DNA from: Orobanche coerulescens
Taxonomy: Eukaryota; Streptophyta; Magnoliopsida; Lamiales; Orobanchaceae
Reading direction: 5' to 3'
Assembly: GCA_033398695.1 (NCBI GenBank)
Contig: CM065817.1
Span: 68,126,001 to 68,190,000 of the forward strand
Length of the DNA: 64,000 nt
Shown: piece by piece, positions 23,551-34,956 of the stretch
Position numbering within the stretch: position 1 is the first letter of the stretch
How the letters are laid out: the number at the start of each line of letters is the position of its first letter
Position numbers and translations under genes: made by a program
Notes under the pieces: generated by a model
Told to the model about the DNA's origin: nothing
Seen by the model: the letters and a program-made list of their open reading frames with translations, nothing else
Database searches by the model: none

Positions 23551-25699
23551 GACTCCGAAGTTCACACTTCAACTCTAGACATTAAAAGAGATGGTAGAAA
23601 CCAAAAGATGTTATTTTCGAATAAGGTTCACAAGAATCGAACCGAACTCAGAAAAGTTACAGCAATAACCAGATCGATCTAAAACAAGATCACGGCTCGT
23701 TCGAAGGATAAAAACCGAAATATAGAACAAGTTCAGAAAGTATCAACGAACACGAGTGAGTCGATAGAATTGAGAAAGAGAAAATGCAGAAGTCAAAAAC
23801 AATATGGGTATTACATTCGACCTCTTATAAAAGAAATGTCGTCCCCGTAACTTACAACAACGGAAACAAGGTAACAACACAAAAAGCAACCGACAGAAAC
23901 ATCTCCCATGGGCCTCTCAGAGCAAATCCTGATATCTGTGCTAAGGCGCGAACTCCGGAAGTCTCGGTAACCAATTCGCAAAACTGGATTCTGTGTCCCT
24001 CGAGTCCGCACTTGAAACGCGTTACTGACGAGAAGGACAATTTGTACGTACATGTCCCAGCACATTACAGTCGAAGCACCTCGGCATACCGAATATACAA
24101 CTGCTAGGTGCAATGGAATATAACGTCGCAAAACAACATACCGGAGATGCCAACTCAGCACTACATATTAACGTAAGGCAACTCACTTACACAGAATCAC
24201 AGCAACAATGGCATACATTCGGCGATTTCAATGGTTCGAACGATAAACAGAAGACAGTTACAAAACATCATGAAACAATCACATATGTACATGATCATAC
24301 AAACTCAAGTTCTAACAGCTCGCATAGGTGCGATAGCACGCAAATCACCAAAGAATGACGACGTTAAAGATCAACATCACACCTCTCACTGAGGGCTAAT
24401 ACAACAATTACATGGCGAACGACTCAGCGCTCACACCACCAATTCAATCACAACTCAGGGGTTAACACCCTAACGAAAGTGCGAACATTATACATATATT
24501 CCCGAACCGCAAACAGGAATGATAGGTTTTAAAACGAAAACCACCTTTGAAAAAAAATGATTTGGAAACACTAGTTGATCTTGAGAATCACCTTTCAGAA
24601 AGTTGTACAAACATCATTATCGAGACCTTGAAAAACCATCTTGCGTTTGATAAAAAAAATGACACTTTTCTTTTAGAGAAAAACTTTCAGAATATTCGAT
24701 CCTCAGGTCTAAGCAAAAGCGTTTCTAAATCATTGAAAATATCTCAAAATATTTTGGTCCTCAAAGTGAAATAATTTTGAAACATACGATGGCACTAGTA
24801 GGCACTGTCGAAAACACCACGAGAAAATAATCCATTTGAAAAGTACGTCTCGAAATTTATTTTCTACGATACTCAAGGTTTTCAAAAATCTATCGGGCTA
24901 GAATGCCCAAAAAAAAATTCACATGTAACAACATCGCTTATACCCATCATAGCACACGCATCAATTCGTGCAAAATCAAGACAATACAAGTCTTTTGCCT
25001 GAAAACAAACAGTCAATCGATTTGCCGTGGGAACAGGGCTATACCATTGATCCCACTTCGTGGCCTCTAAGGACCCTCCCGAGCTGGCCATATTATAAAA
25101 CAAATCACGCACGTGCATCGCCTTGGGAACATGGGTATACCATTGATCCCGCTCCGTGGCCTCTAAGGACCCTCCCGAGCTGGCTAGCGAAACAAATTCG
25201 TGAATCCAGGGCTATACCATTAAATTCCCTCCGTGGCCCCATCGGACCCTCCTGAGGTGAGTAAAGCACACACAATATACATCACCATTATATGTTAAGC
25301 ATAAAAGTTTCCGAAAATACTTGCAAACGAACAAATCATTTTGAAATACACACGCAGCGGGATGAAACCAACAGTTAAGAATACATAAACAGCGACACCA
25401 CCCCTCATATAAACAAAATATGAGAGTCAAATAACCACATATCACGAAATCAAAATCCACAGAAGGATTCCATCACTTAGCAAATAAACATACAAGAAGC
25501 TCGTGCCGCACGAGGCACAACACAAAGAAGGGAGACTTACATCCACAGGTCACACGAACATGATGATCGACCCACGGTACTAATCACGACCAACGAACTT
25601 AGACAACCCTTCGCAACACGACTCAGTCAGACAAAATCTGACGAAACAAGACTCAACCAACACGACTTGACCCGACAGCCTAGGTTTCCACAACCTAAA

Positions 25700-25711
25700 G
25701 CTCTGATACCA
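25700..25711 (-). promoter_or_regulatory. Primer-binding site of element C
   Basis: The minus strand reads TGGTATCAGAGC, four bases from the 5' LTR edge at 25716. It is intact although the element has no genes. Confidence 0.9.
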
Positions 25712-25715
25712 TTTA

Positions 25716-27639
25716 TGTAACACCCCCAATCCGCTCAGGGATATTACACGCCGTAGAACCCTTCCTCAAGGATCTACCAGGCTGGTAACAATATTGAACA
25801 TCTCAACAATCCCTTTAAGGCTAAAAGGACTCAGTAGACCGATTTGGTCTTTCAATAAATACATACAACTCAAACACAATACATGCCCATGCAGGGGTCG
25901 AATACAACACACTCCCGTACAACGGGGAAAGAATACTGCAGCGGAAATAAAATATAACTAGACCAATACGACATCATACGGGTCCTCTTGTGATTAGTAT
26001 TGTTCATCTTTCATCATCCTTCATGCCGACCCTGTGCTATGCTCCCCAAAACCTGAATGCAATACAGACATCCACCCCCGATTACTCGGGGGTTAGCAAA
26101 ATTCTACTATTTTGCTAGTGTAAGTACAAAGTGCAAAATACGAGTCATACAATTCAAGTTCCAAGAATAATAATAACCGGGAATCCTCAAGGATTCAAAC
26201 ATAACGGAAATACTTCCCGAGGCAAGAGTTTAAGTAAAACATTCCAAAATCGAAAGATCACAATTCAAGAGAAACAATTTATAAAATGGTTTAATAAGCC
26301 GTCGGGAGTTTTAATAGGAAACAATTTAGGATTATCGAATCCTTCTCTTTCCAAAAATCAATGGGGGTCACAGCCCAAAGGTTTTGTTTTTAAAAATAAA
26401 ACCAACAACAATTTATAGGGTTAAAACTCACGTCACGCGTCCTCAACGGACATAAAATCAACACAACATAATCACCCAAGATACGCAAATCTTGTTCGCA
26501 CGAATACAACACCAACTCGTGAATCCAGGGCTATACCATTGGATTCCCTCCGTGGCCTCGCAGGACCCTCCTGAGGTGAGCAAAACACATTCACAATCAT
26601 ATACATAACACCGTGAACATATGCCACATCATCTCACAGTTGGATCAATGACTTCTTGTCTCCTGACCATATGATCGCATGCCATATGTCACCGCAGGTA
26701 TTATCATCTCACGGTTGGATCAATCACATGTTGTATCCTGACCATATGATCACAAGCTATGTGTCACCGTAGATTATCTTAGGCTCTCACGGTTGGATTA
26801 ATCACTTGTTGCATCCTGACCACATGATCGCATCCCATGTGTCACCATAGACCTTCGACCATATCCACACATTAACACAAATAATATATCACATCAAGGA
26901 TATCCAAACAATTCACTCAATGGTAACAAACACAAAGCACGACACAATGTCAAACCACAACACACCAAAATGAGGCAATATACCTACACATGCATTACCA
27001 AGCGCAACATCAATACCAAGCGCATTCATAGGGTTCACTTAACCATTCACGAGACACAACATTCACAAAACACATGCGTTTTGAAAGTGAGCCTTTGACG
27101 AAGCTAAACCGAATCTTTTCAAAGTTCATCTCAAACAATCAAACAAATAAACATATCAAGACGATCACCAATCATCATATTCACAAAACAAAAAATGTAT
27201 GAACAAGGTACTTGCCTCAAAACCACGATCGCAACGAGACAACGGATGGTATGCGGTCGAACAGCCTAGAACCCCCGAACACTATCAAGAATGCGATAGC
27301 ACTACGAGTACTATGAGAATAACACCACACGAATTATCAATCACCAAACGGGATTCAACTCGGAATCCTCAAGTACCTATATTCCTATGGAAGGAACAAT
27401 AAAAACAACGATGATACGATTACAAAGAGAATTAATAGTGGTTTTAAAAAGTCGAACTCACACGTGGAAAAGTCGATTAAGGACACGTAACTCAACAAAA
27501 CGACACCGAAACGAACTCGGATGACAAAAAGTGTAGAATTAATCATTCTCGGAATGACTAAAAGGTCACAATAGAGTCGCTAAGATGGACTTCCGCCAAA
27601 AAAAGAAAATTACTGGAAATCGAAATTGCGGATATTACA
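25716..27639 (-). repeat. Element C 5' LTR, with 699-bp internal deletion
   Basis: 1924 bp against 2593 bp in the 3' LTR. Where the 3' LTR has AGAAT at 5860-5864 and 6559-6563, this copy has one AGAAT (27428-27432) joining the outer flanks. The lost segment includes the palindrome cluster and the presumed promoter, so this copy cannot easily drive transcription. The deletion therefore probably post-dates insertion. Confidence 0.88.
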
Positions 27640-28539
27640 CTACGTGGGTGTGTAACGTACGTTATAAAGAGTACAGTCAGGATTCGTAATGTTGAACTTT
27701 CGGCCGTAGTTTGGAATGTTAGATGTTTGTACGTTAATTACTCGACATAATATGAACTCTATATTATTTCTTTTGTTTAAGGTCCGAGTTTTACTACGTG
27801 ATTGATCGAAGGGGCGACCTTTGAGTGTATTGATACCCGTCGAAGTATTATTCTTGTTGCCAAATCGAGGCAAGTACATTAATTTTATTTGTGCATATTA
27901 ATGTCGGTTATGCTATTGTTGTATTATGCATACTTGTTAATTGTCCACCATGCGTTGGTCCGACAGGATCGTCATGGGAATCTATAGCTGTGTGCGATGG
28001 ATCGTTGGAATACCAAAGTATGTTGAGATTGTCATGATGTGTTATGTGTTGATATTATTTCTCATTAGAGAAACTTGACATGGTTATGGTTGATAATATT
28101 GATGTCATTATTTAAGGATTGATGAATAAATCCTTGTTGTATAATTATCGTACTTGTACTAGCATCGTTGTGCTAACCCCTTTGGGGGTGAAAATTTGTT
28201 TTATGTTCAGATTCGAGGAGAGTGAGAAAACAACCACTAGAGCTGCATGATGACGAGGGTGCAGAGTGATGTTCCGGCCGGATTGATTGTCAATTATTTG
28301 TGTTGTTTTAATTAAGTACTCGAGTACGCTATCTTTTATGATGTTGAATTTGGTCATGTATTAATAATTTACCATTGGATGTTTGTATCTTCAGTACTGT
28401 TTCCGATTTGCGGTATTTTATTCCTGTCGCCATTATGTGTTGGTATTTGTTATTGTCGTTTTGTTCCTTCAGCCTTGTAAATTCTTACGTAAAGGATTTA
28501 CGGCATTGTAATACTCTTGAATATATCGGGGGTGTTACA
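27640..28539 (+). repeat. Element B left LTR, second part
   Basis: Resumes at CTACGTGGGTGTG and aligns with 34541 onward of the right LTR. It contains CGAG|GCAAGTAC (about 27867-27876), CTAAC (28173-28177), the CCCC/GGGG hairpin, TTCAG (AG at 28209-28210), and the terminal TGTAATACTC...TGTTACA block (28507-28539). Confidence 0.88.
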
Positions 28540-28544
28540 GAATA

Positions 28545-28556
28545 TGGTATCAGAGC
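28545..28556 (+). promoter_or_regulatory. Primer-binding site of element B
   Basis: TGGTATCAGAGC, five bases after the LTR end. Exact plant iMet-tRNA type. Confidence 0.92.
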
Positions 28557-28774
28557 TAAGATTATGGATATCTTGGCCATTGGGTTAGAATAGGGGTCGT
28601 ATATGTCTTTTGAGGTAACCGGCCGTGAATGACATCACTGTACTGCCTACATCTTCGTGCGAGTGGTGGTTGTATGTTCCTAAACTCTATGTCGTCCTTT
28701 ACATGTGATATCTCTTTATACTTAAACATTAGAACGATATTGTTACCTGTATATTGAGTATTTATGCTTACCGT

Positions 28775-30020
28775 ATGTTGAGAGAAGGACGTGGACGTGG
28801 TCGCGTTCGCGGACGCGGACATAAGAATGCTGAGAGAAAAGCTTCACCTTCAAATCAGGCTAGCCACAGCTCAGGCGAGCCACAAGAATCTACTAACAAC
28901 GAACCAGAACCTGCTGTTCCCGACATCCTTTGTCAGGTGGTCAACCAGATGACTTAGTTTGCTCAGGTTGTGGACCGAATGCAAGTGGCAGTGGGATTGC
29001 AACTGGGAGAAAGACAACAAGGCATCCCAGACTTGGGAAATCAAGGAGACCGATGGCTACAGGAAGTGGCGAAGATGCAACCACCAAAATCCGACGGCTT
29101 TTCTGAGACACCGATATGGGATCACTGGTTGAAAGAGCTGGAGAAAATATTCGCCGGGATTAACTACCCAGACGACCGGAGAGCCTTTATTGCCCAGTAC
29201 TTTCTGACAGGGGAAGCGTCTGAGTGGTGGGAAGCCATCTGACCTATAGATCATGATGCCGACTGGGGAGAATTTAAATTGATGATGGAAGCACAGTAAT
29301 GCCCTCGTCCAGTGAGGAAAGCTAAAGTTCGAGAATTTTTCTCTGCGCAACCTTCAGATGTGCCACTATCTCAGGCGATTAAGACATTTAACCAGCAGCT
29401 AGCGTTTGTTCGACACCTAGTCAGAACCGATGCAGAAATGACGATCTACTTTGACATGAGAATGAAATTGGAGATACAGAGGTACATGTCATGTTTCGAA
29501 TGCACCACTCTCCGTCAGTATCAGTACAAAGCATTGGCATATGAAATAAAAGAGGCAGCGATGGAAAAATTCTCAGAGTCCAAGAAACAGAAAGTGTCTG
29601 GTAATTTCATGGAGCACAAGAGCAGTAGGCCCCTCAAAGCCCATTCATCCTATCATTCATTCAAGAAACCTCCGCATCCATCTAAGAGCGGAAAGAACTT
29701 CGGAGCGGTATCAACACCGATAGATGTGGTCAAGAACTATTTTAATTGTGGTCGCCCAGGACACTTTTGGCGTGATTGTTTCCATTCCCCAGTAACATGT
29801 TATGATTTCGGACAGGAAGGGCATCGTGCAATGTTCTGCAAGGATGCCACGAAGTTAAATGGAGCTCGTACTTCGCAGCCGGCTCAAAAAGAAGCTAGTG
29901 TTCAGTAGACGCAGCAGAGTGTCCAACTACCCCAGAGTTTTGGTCGAGGACGAGGCATAGGACAGTTCGACTGAAAGGGAGCATCGAATGCCGGATCCGT
30001 TCCTCCACGCCTATATGAGA
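28775..30020 (+). pseudogene. Element B gag remnant
   Basis: Starts at MLREGRGRGRVRGRGHKNAE (28775), the RG-rich N-terminus. The frame is maintained to about 29950 but carries stops near 28955 (QMT-stop-FAQ), 29240 (TGA), 29297 (TAA) and 29906. The capsid-like core (TPIWDHWLKELEKIFAGINY, GEASEWWEAI) is recognisable. Both zinc knuckles (29738-29839) are damaged: YFNCGRPGHFWRDC has lost its first Cys and CYDFGQEGHRAMFC its second. A 1-nt loss near 30015 shifts to the PR frame. Confidence 0.85.
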
Positions 30021-30027
30021 TGAGGAG

Positions 30028-33000
30028 GTGGACGATCAGGATGCTGCTGTCGCATCAGGAACCGTTCAGATCCTTTCACAACCAGTTAGCATTTTATTCG
30101 ATACAGGGGCTACGCATTCGTTTATATCATTGTCTTATGTTTATCGTTTGAACATTTTTGGTTTTCATAATTATGAGTCTTATGTTATGGGTTTAACGAG
30201 TGGAGAGAGAATTGTGGGGAATTTAGAAACTAGAGATTTTCCTATATCAATTGGAGGCACAGAGTGGCCCTCGAATCTGATTGTGATAGAAATGCAAGGA
30301 GACGGCCTGATTCTCGAAGATGATTGGCTTAATCGATATGGAGCTATTGTAAACTACCGGAATAGGAATATCTCGATGATAGCTGAAGATGGTTCCGAAA
30401 TATTGTTCGAGGGCTGGAGACCAGGAAGCTCAGGAAAGATGATCAAAGCATTGAAAGCTGTCAAACTGCTAAAACAGGGTTGTACTGGATAGTGGTGTTA
30501 TGCAATAAAGAAGGAAGATGGAAAAGTGGAACTTTCATCCATTCCTGTTGTGAACGAATTCCCAAATGTGTTTCCTGACGAATTACCTGGACTAGCTCCA
30601 CGACGAGATGTGGAGTTCACCATTGAGCTGGAACCAGGAGCTACACTGATTTCCAAGGCGCCATATCATATGGCACCTACTGAGATGTACGAATTGAAGA
30701 AGCAACTGGAAGAGTTACTGGACAAAGACTATATTTAGCCAAGCGTTTCGCCCTGGGGTGCACCAGTTCTTTTTGTCCGGAAGAATGATGGATCGCTTCG
30801 ATTGTGTATTGACTATCGAGAGCTGAACAAGATGACGATCAAGAACAAGTATCCATTGCCACGGATTGATGATTTGTTTGACTAGTTGCAAGGAGCAACA
30901 ATATTATCTAAGATCGATCTGAGATCGGGATATCATCAGTTGAGGATTAAGGAATCAGATGTTCCGAAGTTAGCATTCAGAACTCGCTACGGACACTACG
31001 AGTTTGTAGTGATGCCGTTTGGTCTCACTAATGCACCTGCCATGTTCATGCAGTTGATGAATCGAGTGTTCATAGAGTATTTGGACAAGTTCGTAGTTAT
31101 GTTTATTGATGATATTCTGGTTTATTCCAAGAGCTCGAAAGAGCATGCGCAACACTTACGAATCGTTTTGGACCTCTTGAGAAGTGAACAATTATATGCC
31201 AAACTTTCTAAGTATTAATTCTGGCTAAAGGAAGTGATGTTCCCCAGTCATGTGGTATCAGCGGAAGGAGTCCGAGTAGACCCCCAGAAAATCGAAGCAA
31301 TTATGGATTGGAAGTCTCCTAAGAACGTGAAGGAAGTCATAAGTTTCTTAGGACTTGCTGGGTATTATCGTTGGTTCGTGGAAGGGTCTTACAAAATTAC
31401 TCGTCCACTTACCCTATTACTACATAAGACCCAAAAGTTGGAGCGGAATGAGATGTCCCAGACAAGATTTGATGAATTGAAGAAGATATTGACGACGGCA
31501 CCAATTTTAGCACTACCCCGGGGAACTGGAGGATTCATAGTTTACAGTGGCGCTTCAAACCAAGGTCTCGGGTGTGTACTGATGCAGAATGAGAAGGTGA
31601 TTGCCTACGCGTCACAACATTTGAAGCCCTACGAAGTAAATTATCCAACACACGATTTGGAGTTGGTAGTTGTGGTTTTCGCCTTGAAATTTTGGAGACA
31701 TTATTTGTATGGGACTCACTATCAGATCTTCACGGATCATAAGAGTCTCAAATACATCTTCAGTAAGAAAGAGTTAAACATGTGGCAAAAGAGATATCTG
31801 GAATTGATTAAAGACTATGACATAGAGATTCTTTATCATCCAGGCAAAGCAAATGTAGTGGCCGATGTATTAATCCACAAACCTGTTTTTATTCGAATGC
31901 TGGAGACTCTTACCTCCCAGCTCAGCATTCAACGAGAATTGATTCGTGGAGGAATTGAAGTATGGTTGCAAAGAGTCTAAGGACAACTGTGTGTGATGGA
32001 ACTAACTTCATCGTTAATCGAAGAAATCAAATCTAAGCAATTAGATGATCCTCTGATGATTCGGTTAGGTGATGAAGTGAGTAAGGGAAAGGCCCCAGGA
32101 TTCATAATTTATGATGATGGAGTTTTGGGATTCCAGATCCGACTTTGTGTTCCCGATGTCGATGTTTTGAAACAGACAATCATAAAGAAAGCTTACAACA
32201 CGCCCTATTCTATCCACCCATGCACCAGTAAGATGTATAAGGATCTGAAGCAGAATTTATAGTGGGGCAACATGAAGAAAGATGTAGCGGATTATGTCTC
32301 GAAATTTTTGATTTGTCAGCAGGTTAAGATCGAACATCAATGACCTGTCGGAATGCTGAAGCTGCTCTGGATTCCTGAATGGAAGTGGGAGGACATATCG
32401 ATGGACTTTATCACTAATATGCCGAATACCAGAATAGGGATGAATATGATTTGGGTGATAGTTGACCGTCTAACCAAATTGGCTCATTTTCTGGGCATTA
32501 AGGACACTTGGGGACCAGAGAAGTTGGCACGAGTATTTATTGCAGAGATAGTCCGATTACATCGTACGCCGAAGACCATTATTTCTGACCGAGATGGTCG
32601 CTTCGTGTCATATTTTTAGAAAGCAGTTCATAAGGCCTTGGGAAATGAGCTGAACTTTAGCACACCTTATCGTCTGCAGACAGACGGACAGTCCGAGAGG
32701 ACTATTCAAATAGTGGAAGACATGCTGATGGCTTGTGCCTTATATTGGTCGGCTGATTGGGAAGTTCATTTACCGCTGATTGAATTCACCTACAACAATA
32801 GTTGGCATGCTTCCATTAAGATGGCGCCGTTTGAAGCATTATATGGGAGGAGATGTAGATCACCCCTGTGTTGGGATGATTCATCAGACTTGATCGGGGC
32901 GGAACCGGAGTTCATCGTACAGACACAAGAAAAGGTAGCCTTGATTCGTGAAAGACTGTTGACCGCCCATAGTCGGCAGAAATCTTATGCAGACGTGTGC

Positions 33001-33444
33001 CGTCGCCCATTAGAGTTCAGTATTGGAGTTCACGTGCTTTTAATGGTTTCTCCTACTCAGAGATTTTTCCGTTTTGGGAAAAAGGGAAAGCTGAGTCCGA
33101 GATATATCCGGTCGTTTGAAATTCTTGAAAGATTTGGAGAGTTGGCGTACAAGTTGGCATTACCGCCATCGCTAAGTCACGTTCATAATGTGTTCCACGT
33201 ATCTCAGTTACGGAAGTACATATCAGATCCCAGTCATGTCATTGATTTCGGTGATATCGAAGTCGCTAAGGATGACATGTTTGAAGAAAAACGAATCAAT
33301 ATACTCGAAAGTCGAGTCAAACAATTAAGAAATAAACCAATCATTTTGGTTAAGGTTCAATGGTCGCGCCACGGAGTTGAAGAAGACACTTGGGAGACCG
33401 AAGATAGTATGAAGTCTAGATACCCAGGATTATTTTCGTCTTAA
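30028..33444 (+). pseudogene. Element B pol pseudogene (PR-RT-RNase H-IN-chromodomain), one frame with at least eight stops
   Basis: The whole pol reads in a single frame from PR to the stop at 33442-33444. PR keeps DTGATHSF (DTG 30100-30108). RT keeps [20 protein letters not shown] and the FIDD palm (31102-31113). RNase H has [19 protein letters not shown] and FTDHKSLKY. The integrase has YSIHP...KMYKDL, IVDRLTK, DRDGRFVSYF and LQTDGQSER. The chromodomain-like tail (about 33295-33444) ends FSS. Stops lie near 30490, 30736, 30883, 31216, 31978, 32260, 32341 and 32617. Most can be explained by one C-to-T or G-to-A change from CAG, TGG or CGA. No pol frameshift was found, unlike A and D. Confidence 0.9.
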
Positions 33445-33479
33445 GTTTCGGGACGAAACTCCTTTTTAGAGGGAGAGTA
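33445..33479 (+). other. Post-stop hairpin and polypurine tract of element B
   Basis: GTTTCG-GGA-CGAAAC (33445-33459) begins directly after the TAA stop. CTCC TTTTTAGAGGGAGAGTA follows, and the purine run AGAGGGAGAG lies against the right LTR start at 33480. The PPT primes plus-strand DNA in reverse transcription. Confidence 0.88.
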
Positions 33480-34956
33480 TGTAATATCCAGATAAATTGT
33501 TGAGTATTTTCGTCCGTATTTGAACCCTGTATTATTCGAATTTTTGATATCGATAATCGAAGTATGATCTTTCCCGTATTCGTATTCATATGCATGATCA
33601 TGACAACTTTGTAAATTTATACATGCAACTATGTCGTAACATACGCTAGCTAGTAAGCATAACGCACGTTACGAGCCACAAATAGCGTACACTATGAGCA
33701 AGGCATAGCGTACGTAAGGAATTCAATAATTGATCAGGGCGGCTAGCACATGAGGCAGTTGGTTGGTTGGTCCGGATAAGATTCCCGCGGCATGAACCTA
33801 GACAGTTTTGGGTCAACGGGGATTAATGTACTTTAAGTGATGTATATAGCGTACTCTAATTATAGTAGATTATGTACGTAACTGGTCGATGTCGCGTACG
33901 TGAGTATAGAAATGAGACAGTAAGCTACCATTGAACGGTAGTGTATGCTAAGGACATCGGGTAGCGTACGCTAAGTGAATAACGTATGTAAAGCACTAAG
34001 GCTAACGTACGTAAAGCCCAGGACTTAGTATGAATCTTGTTATGATGAACAAGTAAGGGAAGTTTTCTGAGATTGATAATCCGCATTGGATGGTGTCTTC
34101 GTAATGATCATAGACTTGGTATTAATATCACTTTTGTTAGACGAACCTAGGAGGATGAACATTGAAGGTTTTGTCATATCTTGTAAGTTGGATTTACTAG
34201 CTAATCTTCGTGATTGAGTTAGAATGAAACGATGATATTGGTAACAAGTGTATCTACCATAGATTATCCGAACTGCATATATGAACTCATGATCGAGATT
34301 GGAGTAAGGTATTATGATAACATGTTTATCCATGAAATTCGAAGATATCAAACACCATTGGATCATTTTTTTGTATGAGAAATATGTTTGTGAGTTTAAC
34401 GTACGTTAAGCAACATGCATTACATACGTTATATCATCAGACGAGTCAGTCATCTGATCAGAGTAGTGAACTTCCAAACATGCTTAGCGTATGTTAGGCT
34501 TCGGAGCTTACGTACGCTAACATACAGACTTAACGTACGTTACGTGGGTGTGTAACGTACGTTATGAAGTGTACAGTCAGGATTCGTAATGTTGAACTTT
34601 CGGCCGTAATTTGGAATGTTAGATGTTCGTACATTAATTACTCGACGTAAGATGAACTCTATATTATTTCTTTTGTTTAAGGTCTGAGTTTTACTACATG
34701 ATTGATCGAAGGGGCGATCTTCAAGTGTATTGATACCCGTCGAAGTATTATTCTTGTCGTCAAATCGAGGCAAGTACTTTAATTTTATTTGTGCATATTA
34801 ATGTCGGTTATGCTATTGTTGTATTGTGCATACTTGTTAATTTTCCACCATGCATTGGTCCAACGGGATCATCATGAGAATCTATAGCTGTGTGCGCTGG
34901 ATCGTTGGACAAGTATTTCCACCATGCGTTGGTCCGACGGGATCATCATGGGAATA
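33480..34956 (+). repeat. Element B right LTR, 3'-truncated
   Basis: Begins TGTAATATCCAG and aligns with both parts of the left LTR. It keeps the 540-bp segment lost from the left copy, including TAGCGTAC/TAACGTAC palindromes (33640-34000). A CCACCATGCGTTGGTCC unit is present twice (34846 and 34920 region), once in the left LTR. The last about 550 bp, including the acceptor module and terminus, are missing at the junction near 34956. Confidence 0.85.

Larger units (their letters stand above)
22806..25715 (-). other. Element C internal region, gag-pol-less
   Basis: No protein-domain similarity in any frame. It contains the PPT side (TACTACCCTCCTT), the GTTTCG/CGAAAC hairpin (22828-22842), a block shared with element E (AAGTAGGGAGA, GCAATATCC and following; compare 49926-50060) and a 15-bp repeat (23368-23550). 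At about 23808-23860 lies a second LTR-edge-like sequence (GGGTATTACATTCGACC followed by a diverged hairpin). Around 25020-25250 are repeats resembling the LTR text GGGCTATACCATTG...CCTCCCGAG. The last two suggest the region was assembled from LTR-derived material. The PBS is at its high-coordinate end. Confidence 0.75.
4178..27639 (-). mobile_element. Non-autonomous (LARD-like) gypsy-type element C, minus strand, split by element D
   Basis: The two LTRs (4178-6770 and 25716-27639) begin TGTAACACCCCCAATCCG and end GGATATTACA on the plus strand, i.e. TGTAATATCC...GTGTTACA in element orientation. Flanking 5-bp duplications are CTATG (4173-4177) and CTACG (27640-27644), one base different. The PBS at 25700-25711 and the PPT side at 22811-22827 fix the orientation. 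The internal region, about 2.9 kb once element D is removed, has no gag, PR, RT or IN similarity in any frame. It must have moved with proteins supplied in trans. Confidence 0.85.
3655..34956 (+). mobile_element. Ty3/gypsy chromovirus element B (Tekay/Del-like), defective, split by elements C and D
   Basis: The left LTR starts TGTAATATCC at 3655, is interrupted at 4177 by element C, resumes at 27640 and ends GGGGGTGTTACA at 28539. PBS, gag, PR, RT, RNase H, integrase and chromodomain-like tail follow in order on the plus strand. A purine-rich PPT lies at 33467-33479 and the right LTR starts at 33480. That LTR is truncated near 34956, so no target duplication can be confirmed. Lineage is inferred from the terminal chromodomain-like block, the initiator Met-tRNA PBS and the TGTAATATCC...GGTGTTACA termini. 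All proteins are broken by stops or indels. Confidence 0.85.

Noticed and set aside
23185..23565. 126-codon Phe/Val/Leu-rich frame on the minus strand
   Set aside because: It is the translation of the 15-bp repeat; hydrophobic repetition comes from the DNA period.
28545..28556. tRNA gene fragment
   Set aside because: Only the 12-nt primer-binding site is present; no cloverleaf sequence follows.
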